From Rhizobium sp. BK316 (GTDB taxonomy: Bacteria > Pseudomonadota > Alphaproteobacteria > Rhizobiales > Rhizobiaceae): DNA of 64,000 nucleotides. Positions within the stretch are counted from its first letter, which is position 1. The number at the start of each line of letters is the position of its first letter. Shown one piece after another: positions 1 to 8,810 of this stretch. The notes below the pieces were generated by a model. It had not been told where the DNA came from, ran no database searches, and was given only the letters and a program-made list of their open reading frames with translations. The stretch is from positions 620,001-684,000 of the forward strand of contig NZ_JACHZR010000004.1 of NCBI RefSeq assembly GCF_014193695.1, in the 5' to 3' direction. The position numbers and the translations under genes were made by a program.

Positions 1-97
1 ACGCAAATTACAATGGCACTTTGGGGGGCGCTTTGCGACACTTTCGACCTGCATCTCTAATCGTCGCTATAACACGATCATGTCAGGCTTTTGACTG

Positions 98-943
98 TCA
101 GCCCTTGGCGACCGCATCAAAGGCAAGCAGCTTTTCCAGAAGCCGCGGCAGATCCTTGAGATAGACCATGTTCGGGCCGTCGGAAGGGGCATTGTCCGGA
201 TCCTCATGGGTTTCGATGAAGACACCTGCAACGCCGGCGGCTACGGCAGCACGCGCCAGCGTTTCAACGAATTCGCGCTGGCCGCCGGAGGAATCGCCCT
301 GCCCGCCCGGTTGGGCGACGGAATGCGTGGCGTCGAAGATAACAGGAGCGCCCATTGCCGCCATGATCGGCAGGGAACGCATGTCGGAGACCAGCGTGTT
401 GTAGCCGAAGGAAACGCCGCGCTCGCAAAGCAATACATTCGGATTGCCGCTGGCATTCAGCTTGCCGAGCACATTCTTCATGTCCCAGGGAGCCAGGAAC
501 TGGCCTTTCTTGACGTTGACGACGCGGCCGGTCTTGGCGGCGGCAACGAGAAGATCCGTCTGGCGGCAGAGGAAGGCCGGGATCTGCAGCACATCGACGG
601 TTTCAGCGACAATGGCGCATTGTTCTGCCGTATGAACGTCCGTCAGGACAGGAAAGCCGAATTCCTTCTTGAGGTCGTCGAAAACCTCCATCGCCTTTTC
701 GAGGCCGATACCGCGCTTGGCGGAAATCGAGGTGCGGTTCGCCTTGTCATAGGAGGTCTTGTAGACGAGGCCCATACCGAGCTTGTCGCAGATCTCCTTC
801 AGCGTGCCGCCGACCATGAAGGCATGCTCGCGGCTTTCCATTTGGCACGGACCAGCGATGAGCGAAAGCTTGGCAGAATTGGAAAACAGAACCTGGCCAG
901 CGCCCTCGCCGATCCGGACCTCTGCATTGGTATTGGAGCTCAT
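98..943 (-). CDS. kdsA: 3-deoxy-8-phosphooctulonate synthase (KDO-8-phosphate synthase)
   Basis: A 281-residue protein of normal family length. KdsA condenses phosphoenolpyruvate with arabinose 5-phosphate to give KDO-8-phosphate, the precursor of the inner-core sugar of lipopolysaccharide, in the cytosol. The sequence shows the family N-terminal motif LIAGPCQMES (about residues 28-37), KTSYDKANRTS, the VLTDVHT segment and a FDATHSVAQPGG metal/substrate loop. The ATG at 943 overlaps the stop of the upstream VOC gene by 4 bases (ATGA), so the two are translationally coupled. Identification is secure. Confidence 0.97.
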   Translation of the reverse strand: MSSNTNAEVRIGEGAGQVLFSNSAKLSLIAGPCQMESREHAFMVGGTLKEICDKLGMGLVYKTSYDKANRTSISAKRGIGLEKAMEVFDDLKKEFGFPVLTDVHTAEQCAIVAETVDVLQIPAFLCRQTDLLVAAAKTGRVVNVKKGQFLAPWDMKNVLGKLNASGNPNVLLCERGVSFGYNTLVSDMRSLPIMAAMGAPVIFDATHSVAQPGGQGDSSGGQREFVETLARAAVAAGVAGVFIETHEDPDNAPSDGPNMVYLKDLPRLLEKLLAFDAVAKG

Positions 944-1827
944 GATGTTTCCTCGAAGGCAAAGAGCGCACCCTGACCGGGCACGGACTTCACAAGAATA
1001 CGGTTTCCCTTGCGTGTATAGGTCACCCCGTTAGCAGCCAAATGCGCTTCTGTCACGGCCAGATCGGCAACCGCAAAGAGGATCGCCCGGCCGCGCAGGC
1101 CGCGATCGCTATCCGGCGTGCTCAAATCGAAATAGGCCTCCAGACCCTCTGGGGTCATCAGGCTGATCTTTGCGTTTCCGGTCGGCACCTCCAGCCCGAA
1201 ACTCGTGACATCGGCAGAAGCGGCTTTTGCCGCCGCGCGAACGAACTCGCCGAAAGCTGTCGGCTCGGGGGCCGCGAGCGCGATCTCGGCAATGCCCGTC
1301 ACGCCATTGGCATGGGTCTCCAGCGCGCCGCGGTCGGCCGGAAGCGGGTTGATGCGCTCGACAGCGAAGAGAAAGAAATCCGGTGCCCGCAGGTCGCCAG
1401 CGAAGGCGAGCCGGAAGCCGGCAACACTTTCTGCACCATCGGGGATTTTCACGGAACGTTCGAACTGCAGCACAGAGCCAGCGCTGATGCCGCCCTTTAC
1501 GAATCGAGCATGTTCGCGCTTTGCATCCGCTGTCGCAAAGGCGATGGCGGACAGTCCCTCGCTGCCGCAGCGGAAGCGGAAAGCCTGATTGCGGGCGGTA
1601 AAGACATTGCCCTCACGCGCCGTCTCCTCGCTCTCCTCCACACTCGCGACACCCAATGGCTCAAGATAGGTTTTGTCAGTAAAGAAAACGCAGGCATTTT
1701 CCGTGCCGAAGGGATGGCGGGCATCAGGGGCTACGGTGAAACCAAGCTTGCCCAGCCTTTCGCGGGCAAGATCGATATCGGTAACCGGCAAAACGAGATG
1801 ATCGATCGGAAGCATGTCCTGGGTCAT
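940..1827 (-). CDS. VOC-fold (glyoxalase-like) protein upstream of kdsA
   Basis: A 295-residue protein that opens with the typical VOC half-motif IDHLVLPVTDIDLARERLGKLGF (start at about residue 8) and continues through a FFTDKTYLEPL strand. This matches the glyoxalase-like domain family. A second, more diverged half lies in the C-terminal third (NGVTGIAEIALAAPEP). Members bind a metal in a beta-alpha-beta fold, but the substrate cannot be told from sequence. Its stop overlaps the kdsA start by 4 bases, so the pair is one transcription unit. It faces away from lexA. Family placement is firm and function is unknown. Confidence 0.85.
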   Translation of the reverse strand: MTQDMLPIDHLVLPVTDIDLARERLGKLGFTVAPDARHPFGTENACVFFTDKTYLEPLGVASVEESEETAREGNVFTARNQAFRFRCGSEGLSAIAFATADAKREHARFVKGGISAGSVLQFERSVKIPDGAESVAGFRLAFAGDLRAPDFFLFAVERINPLPADRGALETHANGVTGIAEIALAAPEPTAFGEFVRAAAKAASADVTSFGLEVPTGNAKISLMTPEGLEAYFDLSTPDSDRGLRGRAILFAVADLAVTEAHLAANGVTYTRKGNRILVKSVPGQGALFAFEETS

Positions 1828-1962
1828 CGGCTACTCTCCAGCATTGCCAGGATGATGTGCTTCAGCAGGCGTTACGAAGCAAGGCCGGGCAGGCTTTCCC
1901 GCGATAAAAATAAAATTCTCAGCAGAATGAACAGAAGTTTTACGAAAATTTAGCCACTTGCG

Positions 1963-1977
1963 GAACACATATGGAAC
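1963..1977. promoter_or_regulatory. LexA (SOS) box upstream of lexA
   Basis: GAAC-N7-GAAC, the minus-strand reading of the alphaproteobacterial SOS operator GTTC-N7-GTTC. It lies about 46 bases before the lexA start. This fits autoregulation of lexA. Confidence 0.85.
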
Positions 1978-1988
1978 ATATAGTGTCT

Positions 1989-2003
1989 GTTCTGGATTTG
2001 TTT
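1989..2003. promoter_or_regulatory. Second, near-consensus LexA box
   Basis: GTTC-N7-GTTT on the plus strand, 20 bases before the lexA ATG and 11 bases after the first box. One base departs from the GTTC-N7-GTTC consensus. It probably gives a second, weaker site for LexA at its own promoter. Confidence 0.55.
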
Positions 2004-2022
2004 CAAGACTGGGGTATACGCC

Positions 2023-2745
2023 ATGCTCACGCGCAAACAACAGGAACTTCTTCTTTTCATTCATGAAAGGATGAAGGAGTCAGGCGTTCCGCCGTCTTTC
2101 GACGAGATGAAGGATGCCCTGGATCTGGCCTCAAAATCCGGCATCCACCGGCTGATCACAGCGCTCGAAGAACGCGGCTTCATTCGCCGGCTTCCGAACC
2201 GGGCACGCGCGCTCGAAGTCATCAAGTTGCCGGAAGCCTACAGCCCGAGCCTGCAGCCTCGGCGCGGCTTTTCGCCGAGCGTCATCGAGGGCAGCCTCGG
2301 CAAGCCTCAGCCGGCGGCTCCCGCTCCGGCAAAGTCTGCACCTGCTGCCGACAACGGCAATTCGATTTCTGTGCCGGTCATGGGGCGCATCGCCGCCGGT
2401 GTACCGATCTCGGCAATCCAGAACAATACGCACGACATCAACGTTCCCGCCGACATGCTGGGCTCGGGTGAGCATTATGCACTCGAGGTTCGCGGCGACT
2501 CGATGATCGAAGCCGGCATCTTCGATGGCGACACGGTCATCATCCGCAACGGCAGCACCGCCAATCCCGGTGATATTGTGGTGGCACTCGTCGACGAGGA
2601 GGAAGCGACGCTCAAGCGTTTTCGCCGCAAGGGCGCATCGATTGCACTCGAGGCAGCAAACCCCGCTTATGAGACCCGCATTTTCCCGCCGGATCGCGTC
2701 AAGGTCCAGGGCAAGCTCGTCGGCCTCATTCGCCGCTATCACTGA
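2023..2745 (+). CDS. lexA: LexA repressor of the SOS response
   Basis: A 240-residue LexA. Residues 1-70 form the winged-helix DNA-binding domain (MLTRKQQELLLFIHERM...). A flexible Pro/Ala-rich linker follows (about 85-118). The C-terminal S24 peptidase half has the self-cleavage bond Ala125-Gly126 (in RIAAGVP), nucleophile Ser160 (in GDSMIEAG) and general base Lys198 (in EEATLKRF). RecA filaments trigger self-cleavage and derepress DNA-repair genes. Two GTTC-N7-GTTC-type boxes lie in its own promoter. The 3' end overlaps the convergent comEC gene by 20 bases. Confidence 0.97.
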   Translation: MLTRKQQELLLFIHERMKESGVPPSFDEMKDALDLASKSGIHRLITALEERGFIRRLPNRARALEVIKLPEAYSPSLQPRRGFSPSVIEGSLGKPQPAAPAPAKSAPAADNGNSISVPVMGRIAAGVPISAIQNNTHDINVPADMLGSGEHYALEVRGDSMIEAGIFDGDTVIIRNGSTANPGDIVVALVDEEEATLKRFRRKGASIALEAANPAYETRIFPPDRVKVQGKLVGLIRRYH

Positions 2746-5149
2746 CCGGTGACGTACTGGCGTCTGCGAAACTGTCGCTGCGCCAGTCATAGGCACGGTG
2801 GCGCATCCAGGGCCGCCGCAACGTGTCGAATGCAGTTGTGATCTCAATCCCCTTATCGGTAAAACGAAGTTCGACGGAGCCTGTTCTGCGTAGTGTCTCG
2901 CCAGTAAAGAGCAATGCGCCGGAACGACAATGGTCAAACCGCAAACGGACAGGGGTAACGACGATATCGGCCGTATCGCAGGCCGGCCCGAGATAGGCTG
3001 CATTGTCGATGACCGTCAGTTTCTTTCCATTTCGGAGCAAGGCAGTGCACCAGGCGCCCTTCTGGCAGGAGAAGCGCGATGGCAAGCTCGCGGCGGCATG
3101 TCTTATCGCTGCTCTGGCTTCGTCCTGCTGATCCCGTGATAGCTGCAGCCGTTTACCTTCAGGCGCAGTGGGGACATTGACAGCCTGGAGCATGACCGGC
3201 TTTCGATGTTCTTCCATGGCAAGCGCCCGCTGCCATTGTTCGAAGATGAAGGCAGGCGGCTTTTCGCGGTTCGAAGCTATTGCCTCTCCATCGACAACAG
3301 CGACCAGGCCGCCATCTTCGGCGATGGTGATGTCGGGCATCGCCTCGATCGGAAGCAACGCGACGGCAAGCGTGGAAACCGCAACGATTGCCGTTCCGAC
3401 GTGCCGCAGTCTGGTTCTGAGCAGGGTCAGCAGCAGAAACCCGAAGACGGCTGTCGGGAAGTACCAGCCGGGCAAACGGCCCACATCGATATTGCCACCC
3501 CAGCTCGATACCGTCTTTGCGATTTTTATCACCAGATCGAGCCCGAAGCCTGCGACCTGCCACACCGGGCCATCGAGGCCAAAGGGCATCAGCAGCATCG
3601 CCAGCATACCGGCCGGCATGACGATGAAGGAAATGACCGGCATGGCCGCGAGATTTGCCGGCAGGCCGTAGGCAGTCAACCGGTGAAAATGCTCGATCGA
3701 AAACAACGCGGTCGAGAAACCGCCGATCAACGAGGTCAGGAAAATGCCGCCGAAGAAGCCGCCAATCATGAAGAGGGGTTTCATGATCGGCAACTTGGCA
3801 AAGGCATTCTCCCGCATCGGCCGGCCCTTCCAGAGGTCGTAACCGGCGACCAGGGCAAGCGTTGCGGCAAAGGACATCTGGAAGCTCGGTCCCAGCACCT
3901 CTGACGGCGAGGCTGCGAGGATCACGAGCGCGGACAGCGCCACGTTTCTGAGGCTGATCGACGGCCGGTCAAAGAAGACGGCAACCAGCATGATCGCCAT
4001 CATGATGAAAGCGCGTTCGGCGGAGACGGCAAAACCCGAGATCAGATAATAAGCCGTCACCGCAGCGAGCGCTCCGGCCGCCGCGATTTTCTTGGTCGGC
4101 CATGCCTGGGCAATGCCGGAAAAAAGACTGAGGATGACGCGCAGGCCGACAAAGAAGATGCCGGCGGAGAGCGCCATATTAAGACCGGAGATCGCGATGA
4201 TGTGGGCAAGGCCGGATTGCCGCAGCGCCTCCGTCGTTTCATCCGAGATCGCCCGTCTCTCATCGGTGACAAGTGAAGCAGCAAAGGCGCCGGTATCACC
4301 CGGCAGAACGGAGCGGATTCGATCGCCGATGCCGCTCCTGAGCCGATAGAGCCATTCCAGGGTCGCCTTACCGATCGAGCCCGCCTGCTGCGGCTGCGAC
4401 GCAGCCTTTTTCGGCGCACCATAGAAAAAGCCGTTGGCGCCAATGCCGTCGAAATAGGCGCTGAAGGCAAAATCGTTGAGGTGGGGAAGTGCGGGTCCTG
4501 CCGGAGGCGTGAGACGTGCCCTGCCCTCGATGACGTCACCAAGCTCAAAGGGCTGCGTGGCGCCCCGGACCAGCACGGAAATACGCTTGGGTGGACGCTT
4601 GATCTGAGGAGCATCCGTTCCGCTAACAGCAAGAATATAGCGCCAGCGCCCTCTTCCATCGCCTTCGCGGCGCTCGATGCGGCCGGTCACCGTTGTCGTT
4701 ACGGCAGAATCCAGGATCAGGGTCTGCGCCCGCCATGTTTCGACCTGTGCCGAAAGCATTCCGCCAGCAAAGAGAAGCAGAGCAAGCAGCGTCGCCCGCA
4801 GTTCCGTCCGGCCATATCCGCAGAGCGCAACGGCAAGGAAGAGGATAAACAGGCAGAGACCAAGCGAGACGGCCGGAAAATCCGAAACTGCCAGAAACCA
4901 GGTCGCAGCACCCGCACCGAGGAAGACCGGCGAGAAGAGAATGAGGCGACCGTGGCCAGCCTCTTCGGCGGCCATGCGGATAGACGATTCGGTGTATTGT
5001 TTCGCAACGGCAATCAGCCGCCACTGCAGCGGAACAGCAGCCTGCGTCCTTACCGGTTGCGTCACAATGGCGCGCGGTGCGACATCGGCAAAATCCATCT
5101 TGGCATCAATGGATTGCGCCTGCCGTTCTCTTGTCTCGAACCCCGTCAT
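2726..5149 (-). CDS. comEC: ComEC/Rec2-family DNA uptake membrane protein
   Basis: An integral membrane protein of about 807 residues from the ATG at 5149; a TTG 63 bases further upstream (5212) would add 21 residues, so the start is uncertain. Hydrophobic segments near the N-terminus are followed by a DUF4131-type extracellular region, then the Competence domain marked by HIIAISGLNMAL and several helices (FAVSAERAFIMMAIML). The C-terminal part is short and lacks an obvious metallo-beta-lactamase HxHxDH motif, as in many alphaproteobacterial homologues. The family translocates single-stranded DNA across the inner membrane; whether this organism is naturally competent is unknown. It converges on lexA. 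Confidence 0.85.
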   Translation of the reverse strand: MTGFETRERQAQSIDAKMDFADVAPRAIVTQPVRTQAAVPLQWRLIAVAKQYTESSIRMAAEEAGHGRLILFSPVFLGAGAATWFLAVSDFPAVSLGLCLFILFLAVALCGYGRTELRATLLALLLFAGGMLSAQVETWRAQTLILDSAVTTTVTGRIERREGDGRGRWRYILAVSGTDAPQIKRPPKRISVLVRGATQPFELGDVIEGRARLTPPAGPALPHLNDFAFSAYFDGIGANGFFYGAPKKAASQPQQAGSIGKATLEWLYRLRSGIGDRIRSVLPGDTGAFAASLVTDERRAISDETTEALRQSGLAHIIAISGLNMALSAGIFFVGLRVILSLFSGIAQAWPTKKIAAAGALAAVTAYYLISGFAVSAERAFIMMAIMLVAVFFDRPSISLRNVALSALVILAASPSEVLGPSFQMSFAATLALVAGYDLWKGRPMRENAFAKLPIMKPLFMIGGFFGGIFLTSLIGGFSTALFSIEHFHRLTAYGLPANLAAMPVISFIVMPAGMLAMLLMPFGLDGPVWQVAGFGLDLVIKIAKTVSSWGGNIDVGRLPGWYFPTAVFGFLLLTLLRTRLRHVGTAIVAVSTLAVALLPIEAMPDITIAEDGGLVAVVDGEAIASNREKPPAFIFEQWQRALAMEEHRKPVMLQAVNVPTAPEGKRLQLSRDQQDEARAAIRHAAASLPSRFSCQKGAWCTALLRNGKKLTVIDNAAYLGPACDTADIVVTPVRLRFDHCRSGALLFTGETLRRTGSVELRFTDKGIEITTAFDTLRRPWMRHRAYDWRSDSFADASTSPVSDSGE

Positions 5150-5439
5150 AACCGCCTGGACCCGCCCCCGGATATCGGCAGAATGCAACCTGTGATCAAA
5201 ACGCGCAAACAATAATCGATTGAAATACGAGGAAAATTCATGGGAACGAAAAATCCAGTCAAATCATGGTGTTCTGATATGCATAGGGCTCATCGCTGCA
5301 GTGCCTAAAAGATGATGCCGCGATGCACAAAATGGCATCACGGTAACTTGGCATTAGCTTCACGATCATATAGCTATCGCTTAGGACGCTTAACCCTTAT
5401 GGCGCTTTTGCGGCGCCACCGCCACTCCGGAGGATCAGC

Positions 5440-6729
5440 ATGACGGATCAAAGCGCTACAATCAAAATCGGTGACAAATCAGTCGACCTCGCCGTCAGAA
5501 AAGGCACGGTCGGACCTGACGTCATCGATATCGGTGCACTCTATAAAAATACGGCCTCCTTCACCTACGATCCCGGGTTTACGTCGACCGCATCCTGTGA
5601 ATCAAAGATCACTTATATCGACGGTGACGAAGGTGTTCTGCTGCATCGCGGTTACCCGATCGAGCAGCTTGCCGAGCACGGCGACTTCCTGGAAGTCTGC
5701 TACCTGCTGCTCTACGGCGAACTGCCAACCGCCGCTCAGAAGAAGGACTTCGACTATCGCGTCACGCACCACACGATGGTGCACGAGCAGATGAGCCGCT
5801 TCTTCACCGGCTTCCGCCGCGACGCGCACCCGATGGCCGTCATGTGCGGCTGCGTCGGCGCGCTTTCGGCCTTCTATCACGACTCCACCGACATCACCGA
5901 TCCGCATCAGCGCATGGTCGCCAGCCTGCGCATGATCGCCAAGATGCCGACGCTCGCTGCCATGGCCTACAAGTACCATATCGGCCAGCCCTTCGTTTAC
6001 CCTAAGAACGACCTCGATTACGCGTCGAATTTCCTGCGCATGTGCTTTGCCGTTCCCTGCGAAGAATATGTGGTCAACCCGGTGCTTTCGCGCGCCATGG
6101 ACCGCATCTTCATTCTGCATGCCGATCACGAGCAGAACGCCTCGACCTCGACGGTCCGCCTCGCCGGTTCTTCGGGCGCAAACCCGTTCGCCTGCATCGC
6201 CGCCGGCATCGCCTGCCTCTGGGGTCCCGCTCACGGTGGCGCCAACGAAGCAGCTCTCAACATGCTGACGGAGATCGGTACGGTTGACCGCATTCCCGAA
6301 TATATCGCCCGCGCCAAGGACAAGAACGACCCGTTCCGCCTGATGGGCTTCGGTCATCGCGTCTACAAGAACTACGATCCGCGTGCCAAGATCATGCAGA
6401 AGACGACGCATGAAGTTCTCGGCGAACTCGGCATCAAGGACGATCCGCTTCTCGAAGTCGCGATGGAACTGGAGCGTATCGCTCTGACCGACTCCTATTT
6501 CATCGAGAAGAAGCTCTATCCGAACATCGACTTCTATTCGGGTATCACGCTGAAGGCTCTGGGCTTCCCCACGACGATGTTCACCGTGCTCTTCGCTCTC
6601 GCCCGTACCGTCGGCTGGATCGCACAATGGAACGAAATGATCGAAGATCCGGAACAGCGCATCGGCCGTCCGCGCCAGCTCTATATCGGCGAGCCGAAGC
6701 GCGACTACGTGCCGGTTTCCAAGCGCTAA
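5440..6729 (+). CDS. gltA: Citrate synthase
   Basis: A 429-residue type II (hexameric) citrate synthase, which joins acetyl-CoA and oxaloacetate at the entry of the TCA cycle. Visible family signatures include the N-terminal all-beta cap (TYDPGFTSTASCESKITYIDGDEG), the active-site HADHEQNASTSTVR block, GPAHGGANEA and the GFGHRVYKNYDPRA loop with its catalytic residues. The ATG at 5440 follows a clear GGAGGA ribosome-binding site. A strong intrinsic terminator follows the stop. It is transcribed alone and converges with lpxB. Confidence 0.98.
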   Translation: MTDQSATIKIGDKSVDLAVRKGTVGPDVIDIGALYKNTASFTYDPGFTSTASCESKITYIDGDEGVLLHRGYPIEQLAEHGDFLEVCYLLLYGELPTAAQKKDFDYRVTHHTMVHEQMSRFFTGFRRDAHPMAVMCGCVGALSAFYHDSTDITDPHQRMVASLRMIAKMPTLAAMAYKYHIGQPFVYPKNDLDYASNFLRMCFAVPCEEYVVNPVLSRAMDRIFILHADHEQNASTSTVRLAGSSGANPFACIAAGIACLWGPAHGGANEAALNMLTEIGTVDRIPEYIARAKDKNDPFRLMGFGHRVYKNYDPRAKIMQKTTHEVLGELGIKDDPLLEVAMELERIALTDSYFIEKKLYPNIDFYSGITLKALGFPTTMFTVLFALARTVGWIAQWNEMIEDPEQRIGRPRQLYIGEPKRDYVPVSKR

Positions 6730-6752
6730 GCGCTGACTTCGAGACAAAAAAG

Positions 6753-6783
6753 AACCCGGTCAGAAATGACCGGGTTTTTTTTT
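6753..6783. terminator. Bidirectional terminator between gltA and lpxB
   Basis: A 10-bp perfect stem (AACCCGGTCA, loop GAAA, TGACCGGGTT) is followed by a long T-run on the plus strand. An A-run on its left side gives a U-run for minus-strand transcription as well. The right half lies inside the last codons of lpxB. Confidence 0.9.
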
Positions 6784-7929
6784 GGCGAGAACATCGAGCA
6801 ATATCTGCGCCGCGTGCTCCCCCGGGGGACTTTCCGTCTGCATACGCAGCCAGATGAGCTCGTAACCTTCCTTCATCGCCTTGAGCTGGTAGGTGTCGGC
6901 CGACAACCTTTCCATCCAGCGTGCGAGGCTTGCACCACGAACGATGTCGTTCAGATATTCCGGTACGACCGCATAGTCTGCGATCAGATTGGGCAGAGCG
7001 CCAGTCCAGGTCTTGATGCCTGATGTCAGCATGCGCATGATCCAATCGACCTTGTAGGCGGAAACGACGGGGACATTGGCGAGCGCCAGTTCCAGGATTA
7101 CGGTCCCGGACGCCGCCATGGCAGCATCGGCTTCGGCGAAGGCCTTCCATTTCGCTTCGGCGCCCACAACGATTTCCGGCTTCACCGCCCATCCCCCAGT
7201 CACTTCCCGCACAAACGCTTCCCTGTGCGCCACAGTCGGCAGGATGAAGCGCATCGGTCCATTGCGGGCGACGAGCTCATTGGCGGCGGCCTCGAAATAA
7301 GGCAGGAGCTTCTTGATCTCAGAGGAACGCGAGCCGGGAAGAAGCAGGATCGCACCGTTGCCGGGCTGCCGGCCAGCGCGCAGACGCCGGGTCTCCAGAA
7401 GCGCCGCGTCGGCAACCAGACGGTGGCCCACATAGGTGGTGGCCGGCCCGTTGAGACGCTGCATCACCGCCGGTTCGAAAGGAAGTACAGCCAGCACATG
7501 GTCGACATAGGCGAGCATGCGCTGGGCACGATATTCCTTCCAGGCCCAGACACTGGGACAGACATAATTGACGACAGGCAGATCAGGCAGCGCTGTGCGC
7601 ACACGCTTGGCGACACGGTGGGTGAAATCCGGGCTGTCAATGATGAGCAGGATATCGGGCTTTGCCGCAATGATCGCCGCTGCCGTTTGCCGAATGCGGG
7701 AAAACAGCGTCGGCAGCTTGGCCAGGACCTGCGTGATGCCCATGACGGAGAGCTCAGAGAAATCAAAGAACGATTTCAATCCTTCGGCCTGCAGCCCCTC
7801 ACCGCCGACGCCGACGAGTTCGATGGAGCCGGAATGGATCTTCCGCAGGCCTGCAACGAGATCGGCGCCAAGCAGATCGCCGGACACTTCGCCGGCTACG
7901 ACAGCAATTTTCAACGACCTGCCGCTCAT
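6760..7929 (-). CDS. lpxB: Lipid A disaccharide synthase
   Basis: A 389-residue GT19-family glycosyltransferase that joins lipid X to UDP-2,3-diacylglucosamine, giving the lipid A disaccharide at the inner face of the inner membrane. Motifs include VVAGEVSGDLLGADL at the N-terminus, VCPSVWAWKEYRA, YVGHRLVAD, LLLPGSRSSEI, and AASGTVILELAL near the C-terminus. I chose the ATG at 7929 because it overlaps the lpxI stop by 4 bases (ATGA); an upstream in-frame ATG at 7941 is possible. It is the last gene of the lipid A operon, and its final codons are part of a terminator hairpin. Confidence 0.96.
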   Translation of the reverse strand: MSGRSLKIAVVAGEVSGDLLGADLVAGLRKIHSGSIELVGVGGEGLQAEGLKSFFDFSELSVMGITQVLAKLPTLFSRIRQTAAAIIAAKPDILLIIDSPDFTHRVAKRVRTALPDLPVVNYVCPSVWAWKEYRAQRMLAYVDHVLAVLPFEPAVMQRLNGPATTYVGHRLVADAALLETRRLRAGRQPGNGAILLLPGSRSSEIKKLLPYFEAAANELVARNGPMRFILPTVAHREAFVREVTGGWAVKPEIVVGAEAKWKAFAEADAAMAASGTVILELALANVPVVSAYKVDWIMRMLTSGIKTWTGALPNLIADYAVVPEYLNDIVRGASLARWMERLSADTYQLKAMKEGYELIWLRMQTESPPGEHAAQILLDVLAKKKPGHF

Positions 7930-8807
7930 GCAAGCCCCCATCCCGGCAAGCCCTTGTCGATACCGAAGACAAAAAGACCGTTCTCGTCCGCCGCCTTGAT
8001 GAGCGCGTCGCGATCAAGCACCAACGACCGGCCGGCTTCGATGGCCACTCCTGCAAGCCCGGCGGCTTTGGCGTTCAGCACAGTGGACACACCAATCGCC
8101 GGCAAATCGGCGCGGATATCCTGCTGTGGCTTGCAAAGCTTGACCAGCACGCCGCGCCGGCGTGGTGAAATACGGCCTGCGGCTCTCAGGGCCGCTACAC
8201 GGTCAAGCATCCCGTCCGTACCCTCGACGCCCTCGACGGCCACCACGCGTCCGCCGATCGAAACCGCGCCCTGCCCGATATCCAGACCGCCAAGCACCTC
8301 CGCCGCCTTGCCTGCGCGCGCTATATCACGACGATCCTCTTCATTGGGCGAAACCGCGCCCAGCGGACCTGCGGTCGCCAGCAGGTCCGGTGCAATCTCA
8401 TGGGCGCCAACGACGCGCAGGCCTCGCCCTTCTATCAGCTTGATCACCATCTGCAGAACAGTATCGTCGCCACCGGAAAGCAGCGTGCGGATGGCGGCGG
8501 GCACCTTGGTCAGGATGCGCAGCGTCGGCCGCACCTCGCGCCACTCGGGCCGGCGACGCACGCTGCCCGACATGACGACACGGTCGATACGATATTTCTT
8601 AAAGAGCCCGTCCAGGGCAGCGAAATCACCGATCCCGATCGTGGCGTGGTCGAAACCATCCCAGCGACGGTCGCCCTCATCCTTCAGGATGACGATAACA
8701 GGGTTCTCGCCGGCCGAACGCGCAGCTTCGGCGACATAGGACGGCAGAAGGCCGCCGCCGGCAATGATCGCCAGCCGGCCTTCAGCAGTGTCGCCAGCGG
8801 AAGCCAC
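7926..8807 (-). CDS. lpxI: UDP-2,3-diacylglucosamine pyrophosphatase LpxI (DUF1009)
   Basis: A 293-residue protein of the LpxI family, which replaces LpxH in alphaproteobacteria and hydrolyses UDP-2,3-diacylglucosamine to lipid X. The sequence has the N-terminal LAIIAGGGLLPSYVAEAA segment, the central GRGLRVVGAHEIAPDLL block, and a C-terminal domain with PRRRGVLVKLCKPQQD and DLPAIGVSTV. It sits between lpxA and lpxB, the normal alphaproteobacterial order. Its stop overlaps the lpxB start. Confidence 0.95.
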   Translation of the reverse strand: MASAGDTAEGRLAIIAGGGLLPSYVAEAARSAGENPVIVILKDEGDRRWDGFDHATIGIGDFAALDGLFKKYRIDRVVMSGSVRRRPEWREVRPTLRILTKVPAAIRTLLSGGDDTVLQMVIKLIEGRGLRVVGAHEIAPDLLATAGPLGAVSPNEEDRRDIARAGKAAEVLGGLDIGQGAVSIGGRVVAVEGVEGTDGMLDRVAALRAAGRISPRRRGVLVKLCKPQQDIRADLPAIGVSTVLNAKAAGLAGVAIEAGRSLVLDRDALIKAADENGLFVFGIDKGLPGWGLA

Positions 8808-8810
8808 AGA

